In this document: in pieces, positions 8,320-16,096 of the stretch
How positions within the stretch are numbered: the stretch's first letter is position 1
Layout of the letters: every line of letters begins with the position of its first letter
Source of the DNA: Bifidobacterium aquikefiri
GTDB taxonomy: Bacteria > Actinomycetota > Actinomycetes > Actinomycetales > Bifidobacteriaceae
NCBI RefSeq assembly: GCF_002259795.1
Contig: NZ_MWXA01000010.1
Span: 1 to 40,249 of the forward strand
Reading direction: 5' to 3'
Length of the DNA stretch: 40,249 nt
Notes under the pieces: generated by a model
Databases searched by the model: none
Told to the model about the DNA's origin: nothing
What the model saw: the letters and a program-made list of their open reading frames with translations, nothing else
Made by a program: the position numbers and the translations under genes

Positions 8320-9711
8320 ATGGCATATCAATCAATTAATCCGTATACCGGCGAACTTATTGAATCGTTCGATACCGCAACTGACGATGAGGTCAGATGC
8401 GCCATCACCAAGGCAGATGAAGCATTCCAGTCCTGGAAGGAAACATCGTTCGCAAAACGTGCAGAGATTCTGGCGAACATTGCCAGAATTCTTCGCGAGC
8501 GTCACACCGACTATGCGCGCATCCTCACCACCGACATGGGTAAGCTCATCGGCGAAGCAGAGGCAGAGGTCGAACTTACCGCAAAGATGCTCGACTATTA
8601 CGTTGAGCATGGTGAGGAAGAGCTTCAGCCTCGCACGATCCATGTGGAAGGTTTCCCCGATGGCAAGGTCAAGCTTGATTACGAACCACTTGGCGTGCTT
8701 TATATGGTCGAACCTTGGAACTTCCCGTATTACCAGATCGTTCGAGTCGCAGCGCCACAGCTCATTGCTGGAAATACGCTGCTACTCAAGCATGCTTCGA
8801 ACGTGCCTCGTTCAGCCGTGGCCTTCGAAAAGCTGTTCAAGGAGGCGGGCCTGCCTGATGGCGTTTTCACCAATCTGTTTGCGTCACACGACCAGAACGA
8901 ACTCATTCTCGCCGATCCACGTGTCAAGGGCGTGGCCCTTACCGGTAGTGAAGGCGCTGGCGCGGCGATAGCATCGACGGCTGGCAAGTATCTCAAGAAG
9001 AGCACCCTCGAACTCGGTGGTTCCGATCCATTCATCATTCTCGAAGATGCGAATCTGGACAAAGCTGTCAATTGGGCGGTTATCGGTCGCCATTGGAATG
9101 GCGGTCAGGTCTGTGTGTCTTCGAAGCGCATCATCGTCGTCGATTCCCTCTACGACGAGTTCCTTGAGAAATACCGCGCCGGTGTCGCCAAGCTCAGGAT
9201 GGGAGATCCTCTTGATCCAAGTACGACGCTTGCTCCGCTCTCAACGCAGTCGGCCGTTGATATTCTGGACAAGCAGGTCAAGGAGGCCATAAAGCATGGA
9301 GCCCATGCAGAACGGCTCGGAGATCCTGTTCCGCAAACGGGCGCCTTCTACCAGCCCACCATCCTGACCGGCATCACACCCGATAATCCAGCGTATACGA
9401 CCGAAATGTTCGGACCGGTGAGCTCGATCTACCGTGTGAAGGACGAAGCTGAGGCAATCAAGGTTGCCAATGGAACACCATTCGGACTCGGCGGATCCGT
9501 GTTCACCGAGGATTCCGCCCGCGCCTGGGATGTCTCCCGCAAGATCACGACCGGCATGATGTTCATCAACCATCCGACCGGTGTGAAAGCTGATATTCCA
9601 TTCGGCGGCGTGAACCGTTCTGGATATGGCCACGAGCTGATCGATCTTGGCATTCACGAATTCGTGAACATCAAGGTCATAGCCGAACCGAGGATCGACG
9701 ACGCTTTCTAA
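8320..9711 (+). CDS. NAD(P)-dependent aldehyde dehydrogenase, succinate-semialdehyde dehydrogenase-like
   Basis: A 463-residue cytoplasmic enzyme of the ALDH superfamily. Visible catalytic elements are PWNFPYY with Asn134, the coenzyme loop LTGSEGAG, the general base in LELGGSDPF (Glu231) and the nucleophile in GGQVCVSSKR (Cys265). The C-terminal EMFGPVSSIYRV and PFGGVNRSGYG motifs are intact. The start INPYTGELIESF and the short N-terminus (superfamily usually 450-500) resemble the Sad/GabD-like succinate-semialdehyde dehydrogenases. The substrate is a family-based guess, because no GABA transaminase lies nearby. It would oxidise an aldehyde to its acid with NAD+ or NADP+. AAGGAAGAG precedes the ATG. 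It appears monocistronic, with a hairpin 30 bp after the stop. Confidence 0.88.
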   Translation: MAYQSINPYTGELIESFDTATDDEVRCAITKADEAFQSWKETSFAKRAEILANIARILRERHTDYARILTTDMGKLIGEAEAEVELTAKMLDYYVEHGEEELQPRTIHVEGFPDGKVKLDYEPLGVLYMVEPWNFPYYQIVRVAAPQLIAGNTLLLKHASNVPRSAVAFEKLFKEAGLPDGVFTNLFASHDQNELILADPRVKGVALTGSEGAGAAIASTAGKYLKKSTLELGGSDPFIILEDANLDKAVNWAVIGRHWNGGQVCVSSKRIIVVDSLYDEFLEKYRAGVAKLRMGDPLDPSTTLAPLSTQSAVDILDKQVKEAIKHGAHAERLGDPVPQTGAFYQPTILTGITPDNPAYTTEMFGPVSSIYRVKDEAEAIKVANGTPFGLGGSVFTEDSARAWDVSRKITTGMMFINHPTGVKADIPFGGVNRSGYGHELIDLGIHEFVNIKVIAEPRIDDAF

Positions 9712-9741
9712 GTCGGGCCGTGGCATCAGGTCGAGTGGGGC

Positions 9742-9782
9742 GCAGTCAGCCGGGAAACACTCGGCGTTTCTCAGCTGACTGC
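9742..9782. terminator. Hairpin terminator after aldehyde dehydrogenase
   Basis: GCAGTCAGC (9742-9750) pairs perfectly with 9774-9782. After a 3-nt internal loop, GAAAC (9754-9758) pairs with GTTTC (9766-9770). The stem is strong, but no clear T-run follows. Confidence 0.6.
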
Positions 9783-9875
9783 TGATAACACGCCAATAAC
9801 ACCCAAATTCAACACTTTTGGTCTCTGAACCTGTATATTCAGAATCGTTATATTCAACAAGCGAAGGGGGTTGCA

Positions 9876-10133
9876 ATGGGATTAATGGATGATGCCAAGA
9901 AAGCTGCCAGAGACGCTGGTGATAAGGTTTCGGATGCTGCAGCAGACTTGAAGGATGCAGTCAGCGAAAAATTTGCAGATGCAAAGAAGGCTGGTTCTGA
10001 CAAGGCCGACGAGGTAAAAGACATTGCCTCGGATAAAGGCGACGAGCTGAAGGCCAATGCAAAAGTCGCAGGAGCCAAGGCTGAAAAAAAGGGTGTCGAG
10101 ATCAAGAACGATGCCAAGGATGCAGCCCGCTGA
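9876..10133 (+). CDS. Small LEA-like, Ala/Lys/Asp-rich helical protein
   Basis: An 85-residue, highly charged protein with no hydrophobic segment and no cysteine. Repeated motifs are DAKKAARDAGDKVSDAAADL, KFADAKKAGSDKADEVKD and AKVAGAKAEKKG; the 11-residue-like A/K/D spacing predicts one long amphipathic helix. Such proteins resemble group 3 LEA and CsbD/YtxH-like stress proteins that are often induced in stationary phase or desiccation; no specific function is assigned. GAAGGGGG ends six bases before the ATG, and TATATT boxes lie about 20-40 bp upstream. A strong terminator follows, so it is likely an abundant single-gene transcript. Confidence 0.8.
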   Translation: MGLMDDAKKAARDAGDKVSDAAADLKDAVSEKFADAKKAGSDKADEVKDIASDKGDELKANAKVAGAKAEKKGVEIKNDAKDAAR

Positions 10134-10207
10134 AGCATCACATGTAATCGGATAACGCCTTTCGGCAGATTCATGCGAATGAACAGCCCTGGCTTCCGGT
10201 GAGTGAT

Positions 10208-10250
10208 ATGAAAATCCCCTGTCCGTTTTATACGGATGGGGGATTTTCAT
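10208..10250. terminator. Strong bidirectional hairpin terminator
   Basis: ATGAAAATCCCC (10208-10219) pairs perfectly with 10239-10250. An inner stem (TCCG with CGGA) closes on a short T-rich loop. The A-run on one arm and T-run on the other fit intrinsic termination in either direction. It follows the LEA-like gene. Confidence 0.8.
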
Positions 10251-10355
10251 ATATGGATTTTATAGTCTGTGTATAAACCAGTTGCGTGTCTTACCTCATT
10301 GTTGTCAATATCGAGTTATCATTGACTATCCATCTACCAAGCTGAGGTGATCACG

Positions 10356-10565
10356 ATGATGTGTCAACCTTTTTACACCGAAACTGGTGGCCGACGCAGG
10401 TTTTATCACGATGATGACGACTGCCCCTTTGGAAGGGCGATACCGATTGATACACGATGCGAAGGCATGGGAAATAGACCACATTGCTGGCTTTGTGCAG
10501 GACTGTTACGAGACCAGCAGGGCGTTCCTCGACCAGACCCGAATCTTGTCGAGCGCTTTTCCTGA
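10356..10565 (+). CDS. Candidate Cys/His-containing miniprotein
   Basis: A 69-residue frame starting at ATG 10356 with GAGGTGA 6 bp upstream. The protein has a TETGGRRRFYHDDDD stretch, then CPFG, CEGMGNRPHC and CWLC-type spacing (RPHCWLC), which could bind a metal ion. I do not recognise a family. A second frame (from GTG 10387 to 10593) overlaps it on the same strand and also reads plausibly, but lacks a ribosome-binding site. Only one of the two is likely to be real. Confidence 0.45.
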   Translation: MMCQPFYTETGGRRRFYHDDDDCPFGRAIPIDTRCEGMGNRPHCWLCAGLLRDQQGVPRPDPNLVERFS

Positions 10566-10623
10566 ATCTGCGAGTACTCCACCAAGCGGCTAATGCCAGT
10601 CGCGTGTGGAGCATCGCTTTGAT

Positions 10624-11304
10624 TCAGCTATGCTGGATACTGCGCTTCTCAACGAGTTCGGAGAGCATCTTTACACTGGTCTGGGCATACGTCTCAATCG
10701 ATGCGAACTCCTGGCCGTATGCATTCGGACTCTTCGAATACCCTGTAATTGCAACCGTAGTTGCGCCGGAAGCCACCGCTGATTGCAACCCTGGCCGCGA
10801 ATCTTCGATGGCGATGCATTGTTGGATTTCGGCGAGTGGCACGTTCGCCACTTTACATGCCTGAAGATACGGCGCAGGATCGGGCTTCTTGGGCAAATTA
10901 TCGTCACCGCAGACGAAGCCAGAGAAAACATCGTCGGGGGCCTGATGAACTGCTGCTTCGGCCATACGTCTGGGTGATGCCGTTACCAGAATCGATGGAA
11001 TGTTGTGCTTGGCCAACTCGATAAGCAGTTCGATAGTGCCTGGAATCCAAGGCATGCGTTCCTCTTCAAGCTGAGCAACTCGCTCAATCAGCATCTTGAC
11101 GATGGTAGGAACCGCGAGCTGGGTGCCGTGGTCAACCATGGCCTGCGCGCACATAGACACCGGAAAACCTGAGTGTTGCCAACCGATCTCTTCGTTCCAC
11201 TCGCCGCCGTGTGCGTGAGCAATCTCAATTTCAGCCTGATGCCAATAAGGCTCGGAGTCGATAAGGGTTCCATCCATATCCCAGAAAACGGCTTTGAGCT
11301 TCAT
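10624..11304 (-). CDS. HAD-superfamily hydrolase, beta-phosphoglucomutase/phosphatase-like
   Basis: A 226-residue protein with all four HAD motifs. Motif I is FWDMDGTLIDSE, with Asp9 the phospho-acceptor and Asp11 the acid/base. Motif II is VTAS, motif III the lysine in LPKKPDPAPYL, and motif IV is AIEDSRPGLQSA. The alpha-helical cap between motifs I and II (residues about 18-90) places it in subfamily IA, with sugar-phosphate phosphatases and beta-phosphoglucomutases. The exact substrate is unknown. AAAGG lies upstream of the ATG. It is downstream of the RNA helicase gene on the same strand, separated by a 151-bp gap with a hairpin, so it probably has its own promoter or depends on read-through. 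Confidence 0.88.
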   Translation of the reverse strand: MKLKAVFWDMDGTLIDSEPYWHQAEIEIAHAHGGEWNEEIGWQHSGFPVSMCAQAMVDHGTQLAVPTIVKMLIERVAQLEEERMPWIPGTIELLIELAKHNIPSILVTASPRRMAEAAVHQAPDDVFSGFVCGDDNLPKKPDPAPYLQACKVANVPLAEIQQCIAIEDSRPGLQSAVASGATTVAITGYSKSPNAYGQEFASIETYAQTSVKMLSELVEKRSIQHS

Positions 11305-11404
11305 TAATCATGCCTTTCATCGTTCGTCAACTTGCACACCCCGGGGTCAATACAGCCGTCGGAGCATATCGGGCTGCGGAGCACCCCTGTTGCAGAGTAC
11401 ACGA

Positions 11405-11443
11405 ATGGGTACCATCACTGCCCGATGGAGCGATGGCACCCAT
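11405..11443 (-). terminator. Hairpin after the RNA helicase gene
   Basis: ATGGGTACCATC (11405-11416) pairs with 11432-11443 with one mismatch. It begins 12 bp beyond the helicase stop. No clear T-run follows on the minus strand, so termination may be partial. Confidence 0.5.
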
Positions 11444-11455
11444 CGAGACAAACCT

Positions 11456-13114
11456 TCAGCGACCGGAAATTCTGAATGGTGCGCGATTTTTCTTGCTGTG
11501 TCTGCGTGGTGCAGATCCACGGGAGTCGCTACCGCGCATCGGGCTGTGCTCCGAGTTGTGCTGATGCTCGGAACGACGGCTACGAGCATGCTCATTACGT
11601 GATCCTGGACGTGAAGAAGAGCTGTTCTGACCATGCCTGCGACCAGAGCGCTCACCACGGCTGCCACGACGATGGCTGCCTGAACCTTGAACCGGCTCAA
11701 GCGGTTCAAGGGTCCAGTCATCAACACGAGCGGCATGCTGACCGACGAGCGACTCCACGACTGGTGAATCACTGGTCACCGAAACGGGCTTGCTGGTGAT
11801 GTTCGCCATACGAAGCATGCGACGCACATCTCTGCGCTGCTCGGGGAGCACCAAGGTCACCACATCGCCTTCGTGTCCTGCGCGAGCGGTTCTTCCCGAA
11901 CGGTGCAGGAATGACTTTGCATCTGCCGGTGGGTCGACCTGCACAACCAGCTCGACACCGCTGATATCCACACCACGAGCGGCAACATCAGTTGCAACCA
12001 GCACACGAACAGAGCCGTTGCTGAATGCATTGAGGTTTCGGTCACGCTGGTTCTGTGAAAGATTACCGTGAAGCTCGGCGGCAGGAATGCCGCTGTTGGT
12101 GAGGTTCTTGGCCAGTTTCTTCGCCTGATACTTGGTTCTGGTGAAGAGAATGCGCTTGCCTTTGCCAGACGCCAAGGTACGCACAAGTTCATGCTTGGTG
12201 GCCTGAGTCGTTTCAAAGATGTGATGCGTCATGGTCGATACATGTGCTGTGGCATCATCGATCTCGTGCACCTTTGGATTATGCAGGAATCTGTGCACCA
12301 ACTCATCGATGCCATGGTCAAGTGTTGCCGAGAAGAGCATGTGCTGAGCTTCGCTGGGAATCTGCTCCAGCAAGCGCTCAACAGCAGGCAAGAAGCCCAT
12401 ATCTGCCATCTCATCAGCCTCATCAAGGATGGTCACTTCGACTGCATCGAGCGAAAGCAAATGCTGCCTGAGCAAATCTTCGAGACGACCTGGGCATGCG
12501 ACAACGATATCCGCACCCGCGCGAAGAGCATCGACCTGACGTTGCTGGCGTACACCACCATAGACAGTTGTGGTCTGCAGGCGGCATAGAGCGGCCAGAG
12601 GTTCAACAACCTCGTTGATCTGGTTTGCAAGTTCACGAGTCGGAGCGAGAATCAAACCGCGCGGCTCTGGCAAAGGCATGCGTCGTTGGCTCTTGCCTGA
12701 TCGGCGATTGCCACCGCGGTTTCTTCCGTTGCGACCCTCGTCTTCAAGCTGCCCGCCACGCTTGCGCATTACGCGTTCATAGCGCTCAAGAGCTTCATCG
12801 TCTTCAGCACCACCTTGCATGCCGAGTCTTACAACCAAGGGAATCGCGAACGCGAGTGTCTTACCCGAACCTGTTTTTCCACGGCCAAGAATGTCTCGTC
12901 CTGCAAGTGAATCCGGCAGGGTATCTTTTTGAATCGGGAATGCGGTCGCCTTGCCCTCTGAGGCGAGAGCCCTGCAAATCATTTCAGGAACGCCAAGTTC
13001 TGAGAATGGAATTTTCTTCTCATCCGCATGCTGGGAGTCATCTTCCTGCATATGCTTCAAGTCTTGGGTTGGGTGTGTTTGTGTCTGTGAATGTTGTGAA
13101 ACCGAAGTGGACAC
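11456..13114 (-). CDS. DEAD-box ATP-dependent RNA helicase with basic C-terminal tail
   Basis: A 552-residue protein with the ordered motifs of superfamily 2: Q motif AFPIQKDTLP, motif I GRGKTGSGKT, Ia PTRELANQ, Ib CPGRLEDL, II DEADEMADMGF, III SAT, V ATDVAARGVDI and VI HRSGRTARAG. Between motifs I and Ia is an unusual Gly/Arg-rich insertion (RMRKRGGQLEDEGRNGRNRG). The last 75 residues are rich in Arg, Ser, Gly and His, a disordered RNA-binding tail as in RhlE/CsdA-type helicases. It probably unwinds mRNA or rRNA during growth at low temperature or ribosome assembly (family knowledge). It starts at GTG 13114, with AAAGG about 9 bp upstream. The leader is long and contains a hairpin. Confidence 0.93.
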   Translation of the reverse strand: MSTSVSQHSQTQTHPTQDLKHMQEDDSQHADEKKIPFSELGVPEMICRALASEGKATAFPIQKDTLPDSLAGRDILGRGKTGSGKTLAFAIPLVVRLGMQGGAEDDEALERYERVMRKRGGQLEDEGRNGRNRGGNRRSGKSQRRMPLPEPRGLILAPTRELANQINEVVEPLAALCRLQTTTVYGGVRQQRQVDALRAGADIVVACPGRLEDLLRQHLLSLDAVEVTILDEADEMADMGFLPAVERLLEQIPSEAQHMLFSATLDHGIDELVHRFLHNPKVHEIDDATAHVSTMTHHIFETTQATKHELVRTLASGKGKRILFTRTKYQAKKLAKNLTNSGIPAAELHGNLSQNQRDRNLNAFSNGSVRVLVATDVAARGVDISGVELVVQVDPPADAKSFLHRSGRTARAGHEGDVVTLVLPEQRRDVRRMLRMANITSKPVSVTSDSPVVESLVGQHAARVDDWTLEPLEPVQGSGSHRRGSRGERSGRRHGQNSSSSRPGSRNEHARSRRSEHQHNSEHSPMRGSDSRGSAPRRHSKKNRAPFRISGR

Positions 13115-13164
13115 CGGTTACCTTTCGTATTGGGCATGAAAATATATGCAGCAGACATGCCGAA

Positions 13165-13191
13165 GCCTTGCCGCGTAGTCGCAAGCAAGGC
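13165..13191 (-). promoter_or_regulatory. Hairpin in the 5' leader of the RNA helicase gene
   Basis: GCCTTGC (13165-13171) pairs with GCAAGGC (13185-13191). It lies 51-77 nt upstream of the GTG start, with a six-base A/T run on its upstream side. Long structured leaders that control DEAD-box helicase genes at low temperature are known in other bacteria. Here the role is inferred. Confidence 0.4.
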
Positions 13192-13268
13192 AAAAAATTC
13201 GTGAATTAAATCCCGATAATCAGAGCGTTCCAGCGACGGGGACTTAATGCAGTCCCAAACGGGTCTTA

Positions 13269-13274
13269 ACTATA
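13269..13274 (-). promoter_or_regulatory. Candidate -10 box of the RNA helicase promoter
   Basis: Read on the minus strand this is TATAGT. Transcription from it would give a leader of about 148 nt including the hairpin at 13165-13191. No good -35 box is seen at 17 bp, so the assignment is weak. Confidence 0.3.
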
Positions 13275-13392
13275 CAGCATCGTCCCTATTTCGTTATGAA
13301 TCACGCAAATCTTCACATTCTCCCGCACCATCGAATTGAAAATTGGCCCAAAAATATGTGAAAGCCGACCACGAAATTCGCGTTGGACAACA

Positions 13393-13512
13393 AGATTTCC
13401 GAGTTTTGTGGCAATTGCACGGTATAGATCGCTAAGATCCGCTTGTTTCGATACACCATTTCAACAATTCTGCGCGTTTATGCTGTGCAATTGTCACAAA
13501 ACTCGGAAATCT
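13393..13512. repeat. Foldback element, copy 2
   Basis: The arms 13393-13420 and 13485-13512 (28 bp each) are inverted repeats with one mismatch. The 16-bp core GAGTTTTGTGGCAATT is at 13401-13416 and its complement (one change) at 13489-13504, so the core-to-core span is 104 bp. It begins 45 bp downstream of the hspR stop. Its right 41 bp (13465-13505) match copy 3 (36091-36131) at 35 of 41 positions. The rest of the 442-bp gap 13115-13556 holds only the helicase leader. Confidence 0.85.
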
Positions 13513-13556
13513 CATCTGAAACGCACCGGAGTAAGAGCAAGCAACCCGCAAATCTC

Positions 13557-14120
13557 TTAGAATTCTTGATCCGAACCCCAAATAATCAGAGAACGCGACG
13601 AACCTAGCTCATCCGTCTCGTCAAAAGCAACGAGCTCCTCATCATTACGATGCGTTTCGTGACGCCACAGGCGCGCACGCTCGGAACGCTGCACTTCAAT
13701 AACCTCGCCATTGCGCCCAGCAGCGAATACGCTCGAACCGCTGGGTACACGCATGCGTCTTATTTCACGTCGGAGCTGGCGATTTTCCTCTTGCAAGGCA
13801 AGAATACGCGTGACTCCCGCCAGATTAATCGACTCGTCCTGACTTAAGTGCTGCGCCTGACATAACCTATCAATGTCGCGAAGTGAATATCGACGAGCAC
13901 CGCCCCGCGTGCGCTTCGGTACCACCAAACCCAAACGGTCATACTGTCGCAAAGTCTGCGGGTGAATTTTCGCCAGTGTCGCGACCTTGCCAACCGTGAA
14001 CACGGGCAGATCGCTGTCGAATCCGGAATCCTCTACATTGTCAAGATCAAGTCTTCCATCAACGAGTGAGTGGGCGCAGATGATATACATCTGTCGCAAG
14101 TCTCGCGTTATCTTCTGCAC
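13557..14120 (-). CDS. hspR: Heat-shock repressor HspR (MerR family)
   Basis: A 187-residue DNA-binding protein. The winged helix-turn-helix reads FTVGKVATLAKIHPQTLRQY then DRLGLVVPKRTRGGARRYS, the hallmark HspR sequence, starting at about residue 41. A leucine- and Arg-rich helix (ALQEENRQLRREIRRMR) follows for dimerisation. HspR usually has a short N-terminus before the helix-turn-helix; here a roughly 40-residue extension is predicted. The start GTG 14120 is supported by GGGAGGTGA with good spacing. It is the last gene of the dnaK operon and should repress it through the HAIR site at 18106-18126 with DnaK as co-repressor (family knowledge). The C-terminus is acidic and variable. Confidence 0.93.
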   Translation of the reverse strand: MQKITRDLRQMYIICAHSLVDGRLDLDNVEDSGFDSDLPVFTVGKVATLAKIHPQTLRQYDRLGLVVPKRTRGGARRYSLRDIDRLCQAQHLSQDESINLAGVTRILALQEENRQLRREIRRMRVPSGSSVFAAGRNGEVIEVQRSERARLWRHETHRNDEELVAFDETDELGSSRSLIIWGSDQEF

Positions 14121-14205
14121 GCTCGCTCACCTCCCTGATCCCTAGGTCAGCCATGTACCAGCCGCCGAGCCACGCGCCGGCACTCGGTCAATCGGCTGAC
14201 TGAAC

Positions 14206-15243
14206 TTATTTATTCAACCGCTCATCGGCAATTTTTTGAGTAAAGCTGTCGCTCGCCTTCTCGAATTCCTTCAATGCCTTCTTTTGAGCCACGCTCAAAC
14301 GACCAGGCATGCGGATTCCAACCTTGGCGACCAAATCACCGTTTCCACGCCTCGATTGCACGCCCTTGCCCTTGATGCGAACTGTATCTCCGGCAGAACT
14401 TCCCGATGAGAGCTTGAATGTGACTTCCTCACCATCGAAGTCCAGCGCTTCCACTTTCGCTCCGAAAGCGGCTTCGGTTACAGTCACGGGAAGGGACATC
14501 ACGATATCGCGACCATCAAGGCTGAACTGCGGATCGGTGCGCACATGCACACTGAGGTACAAATCGCCGCGCGAACCGCCATTCTTTCCGGCAGCACCCT
14601 TGCCAGCCAAACGTATACGCTGACCGTCATGTACACCAGCAGGAACATGAGTCTTGAACTTCGAACCGCCTACGCTCAGAGAAACGGTCGCGCCTTTGAC
14701 TGCCTGCCTGAACGTCAGGGTGATATCCGACTTCAGATCCTTGCCCTGGGTAGGCGCAGCCTGTCGAGTCTGCTCATATGCGGAACCGCCAAAACCTGAA
14801 CTCCCAAATCCGGCACGACGGTGGCCTGCTCCCCCACCAAACGCAGAGAAGATATCAGAGAAATCACCCTGCTGTCCGCCGCCCGAAGTGGTAAAACGAA
14901 CGTTTCCGCCGTTGCCCCCGCCGTTGCCGAACATAGTGCCAAACATATCCTGGAATGAGTCTGCAGAGAATCCTCCCTGCCCAGATCCGCCCGAGAACCG
15001 GGCTCCTCCCATGCCAAACTGACGGATCGCATCATACTTCTGGCGCTGTTCCTTGTTGTTCAAAACGTCGTAGGCCTCCGAAATATCTTTGAACTTCTCT
15101 TCGGCCTCCTTCGTCTTGTTCAGATCCGGATGGTATTTTCGAGCCAACTTACGATATGCCTTCGTGATCTCCGCGGCACTTGCGTCCTTGGAGATGCCAA
15201 GGACACGGTAAAAATCCTTGTTCAGCCATTCATTCTCAGCCAT
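14206..15243 (-). CDS. dnaJ: Chaperone DnaJ, type without zinc finger
   Basis: A 345-residue J-domain protein. The J domain (residues about 8-75) has YHPDLNK with the HPD triad at 38-40. A Gly/Phe-rich linker follows ([14 protein letters not shown]), then two C-terminal substrate-binding domains ([19 protein letters not shown]). The four CxxCxGxG zinc repeats of classical DnaJ are absent, so it is a type II (CbpA-like) partner of DnaK. The ATG at 15243 is chosen because AAGGAGAT stands six bases before it; a longer frame begins at 15348 but has no such site. It sits 64 bp after grpE and 85 bp before hspR on the same transcript. It stimulates DnaK ATPase and delivers unfolded clients. Confidence 0.93.
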   Translation of the reverse strand: MAENEWLNKDFYRVLGISKDASAAEITKAYRKLARKYHPDLNKTKEAEEKFKDISEAYDVLNNKEQRQKYDAIRQFGMGGARFSGGSGQGGFSADSFQDMFGTMFGNGGGNGGNVRFTTSGGGQQGDFSDIFSAFGGGAGHRRAGFGSSGFGGSAYEQTRQAAPTQGKDLKSDITLTFRQAVKGATVSLSVGGSKFKTHVPAGVHDGQRIRLAGKGAAGKNGGSRGDLYLSVHVRTDPQFSLDGRDIVMSLPVTVTEAAFGAKVEALDFDGEEVTFKLSSGSSAGDTVRIKGKGVQSRRGNGDLVAKVGIRMPGRLSVAQKKALKEFEKASDSFTQKIADERLNK

Positions 15244-15307
15244 GTAATCTCCTTTTGTGGACTGTTTGAACGTGAGCTCAATGCTGTGTGATGATGCCTC
15301 GCCGCCG

Positions 15308-16096
15308 TCACTTCTCCTTTGGAGAGGAGACCACAACGCGAGCTGCACGAATCACGCGATCTCCGATTCGGTATCCGGCCTCCACAACGGTGTCTACGGT
15401 CTCCTTCTCGGCTTCGGCATCAGGCTTGTGCAAGATCGCCTCATGCTTGGTCGGGTCGAAGTCCTCGCCTTTTTCACCGAACTTCTCGACACCAAATTTC
15501 TTGAAAGTTGCATCAATCTTGGTCGAAACAGCCTTGAAGGAATTGTCGATCTCACCGTGTTCCTTAATGCGATCAATGTCGTCGAGTGCGGGCAGCAGAG
15601 CCGTCAAAACATCGGTGATGCCGTGCTGACGGAACAGTGTCTGCTCCTTCAATGCACGATTGCGATAGTTCACGAACTCCGCACGCTCACGTTGCAGCGC
15701 CTCGAGATATTCCGCGGCTTCCTTCTTTGCCTTGCCCAATGGCGTCAACTCCCCGTCGTCGGTATCTGCTTCGGCTGATTGTTCCCCTTGCTCAGAATCT
15801 TCATCCTTGCCAGACCTGGTCGATTCTGATTTTTCATCTTCAGAACCCATATCATCTGACGACTTTGCATTATCTGAACCGGTTGAAGGAGCGTTGGGAT
15901 CTATGTTCGTCCCCGCTTCTGGTGAGGGCCCTTCAGCAGCCTCATCCGCTGCAGCGCTGGGTGCATCACTCGACGCTGGCGTCTGATCACTTTCATCGGT
16001 GACATGCCCCAACTTACCGGCAGATGCCGGGTCGTTCTTCAACGACTCGACATCTTCCATATTCTGCAAGTAATCGTCCTTATCAAAATCGGACAT
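15308..16096 (-). CDS. grpE: Nucleotide exchange factor GrpE
   Basis: A 262-residue protein. The C-terminal half is typical GrpE: a long helix with [20 protein letters not shown] and the beta domain ending [19 protein letters not shown]. The first 115 residues are an unusually long, acidic, low-complexity region (Ser, Asp, Glu, Ala), likely disordered. The ATG at 16096 overlaps the dnaK stop by one base (TGATG), so the two are translationally coupled; AAGAAGGA precedes it. It releases ADP from DnaK and works as a dimer in the cytoplasm. Confidence 0.93.
   Translation of the reverse strand: MSDFDKDDYLQNMEDVESLKNDPASAGKLGHVTDESDQTPASSDAPSAAADEAAEGPSPEAGTNIDPNAPSTGSDNAKSSDDMGSEDEKSESTRSGKDEDSEQGEQSAEADTDDGELTPLGKAKKEAAEYLEALQRERAEFVNYRNRALKEQTLFRQHGITDVLTALLPALDDIDRIKEHGEIDNSFKAVSTKIDATFKKFGVEKFGEKGEDFDPTKHEAILHKPDAEAEKETVDTVVEAGYRIGDRVIRAARVVVSSPKEK

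Noticed and set aside
8060-8971. 303-residue frame overlapping the aldehyde dehydrogenase gene
   Set aside because: It is a shadow frame with implausible composition; the aldehyde dehydrogenase frame has all family motifs.
13393-13512. Foldback copies as ordinary intrinsic terminators
   Set aside because: No U-tract follows the right arm, the loop is over 50 nt, and the fixed span argues for an element family. A role at mRNA 3' ends remains possible.
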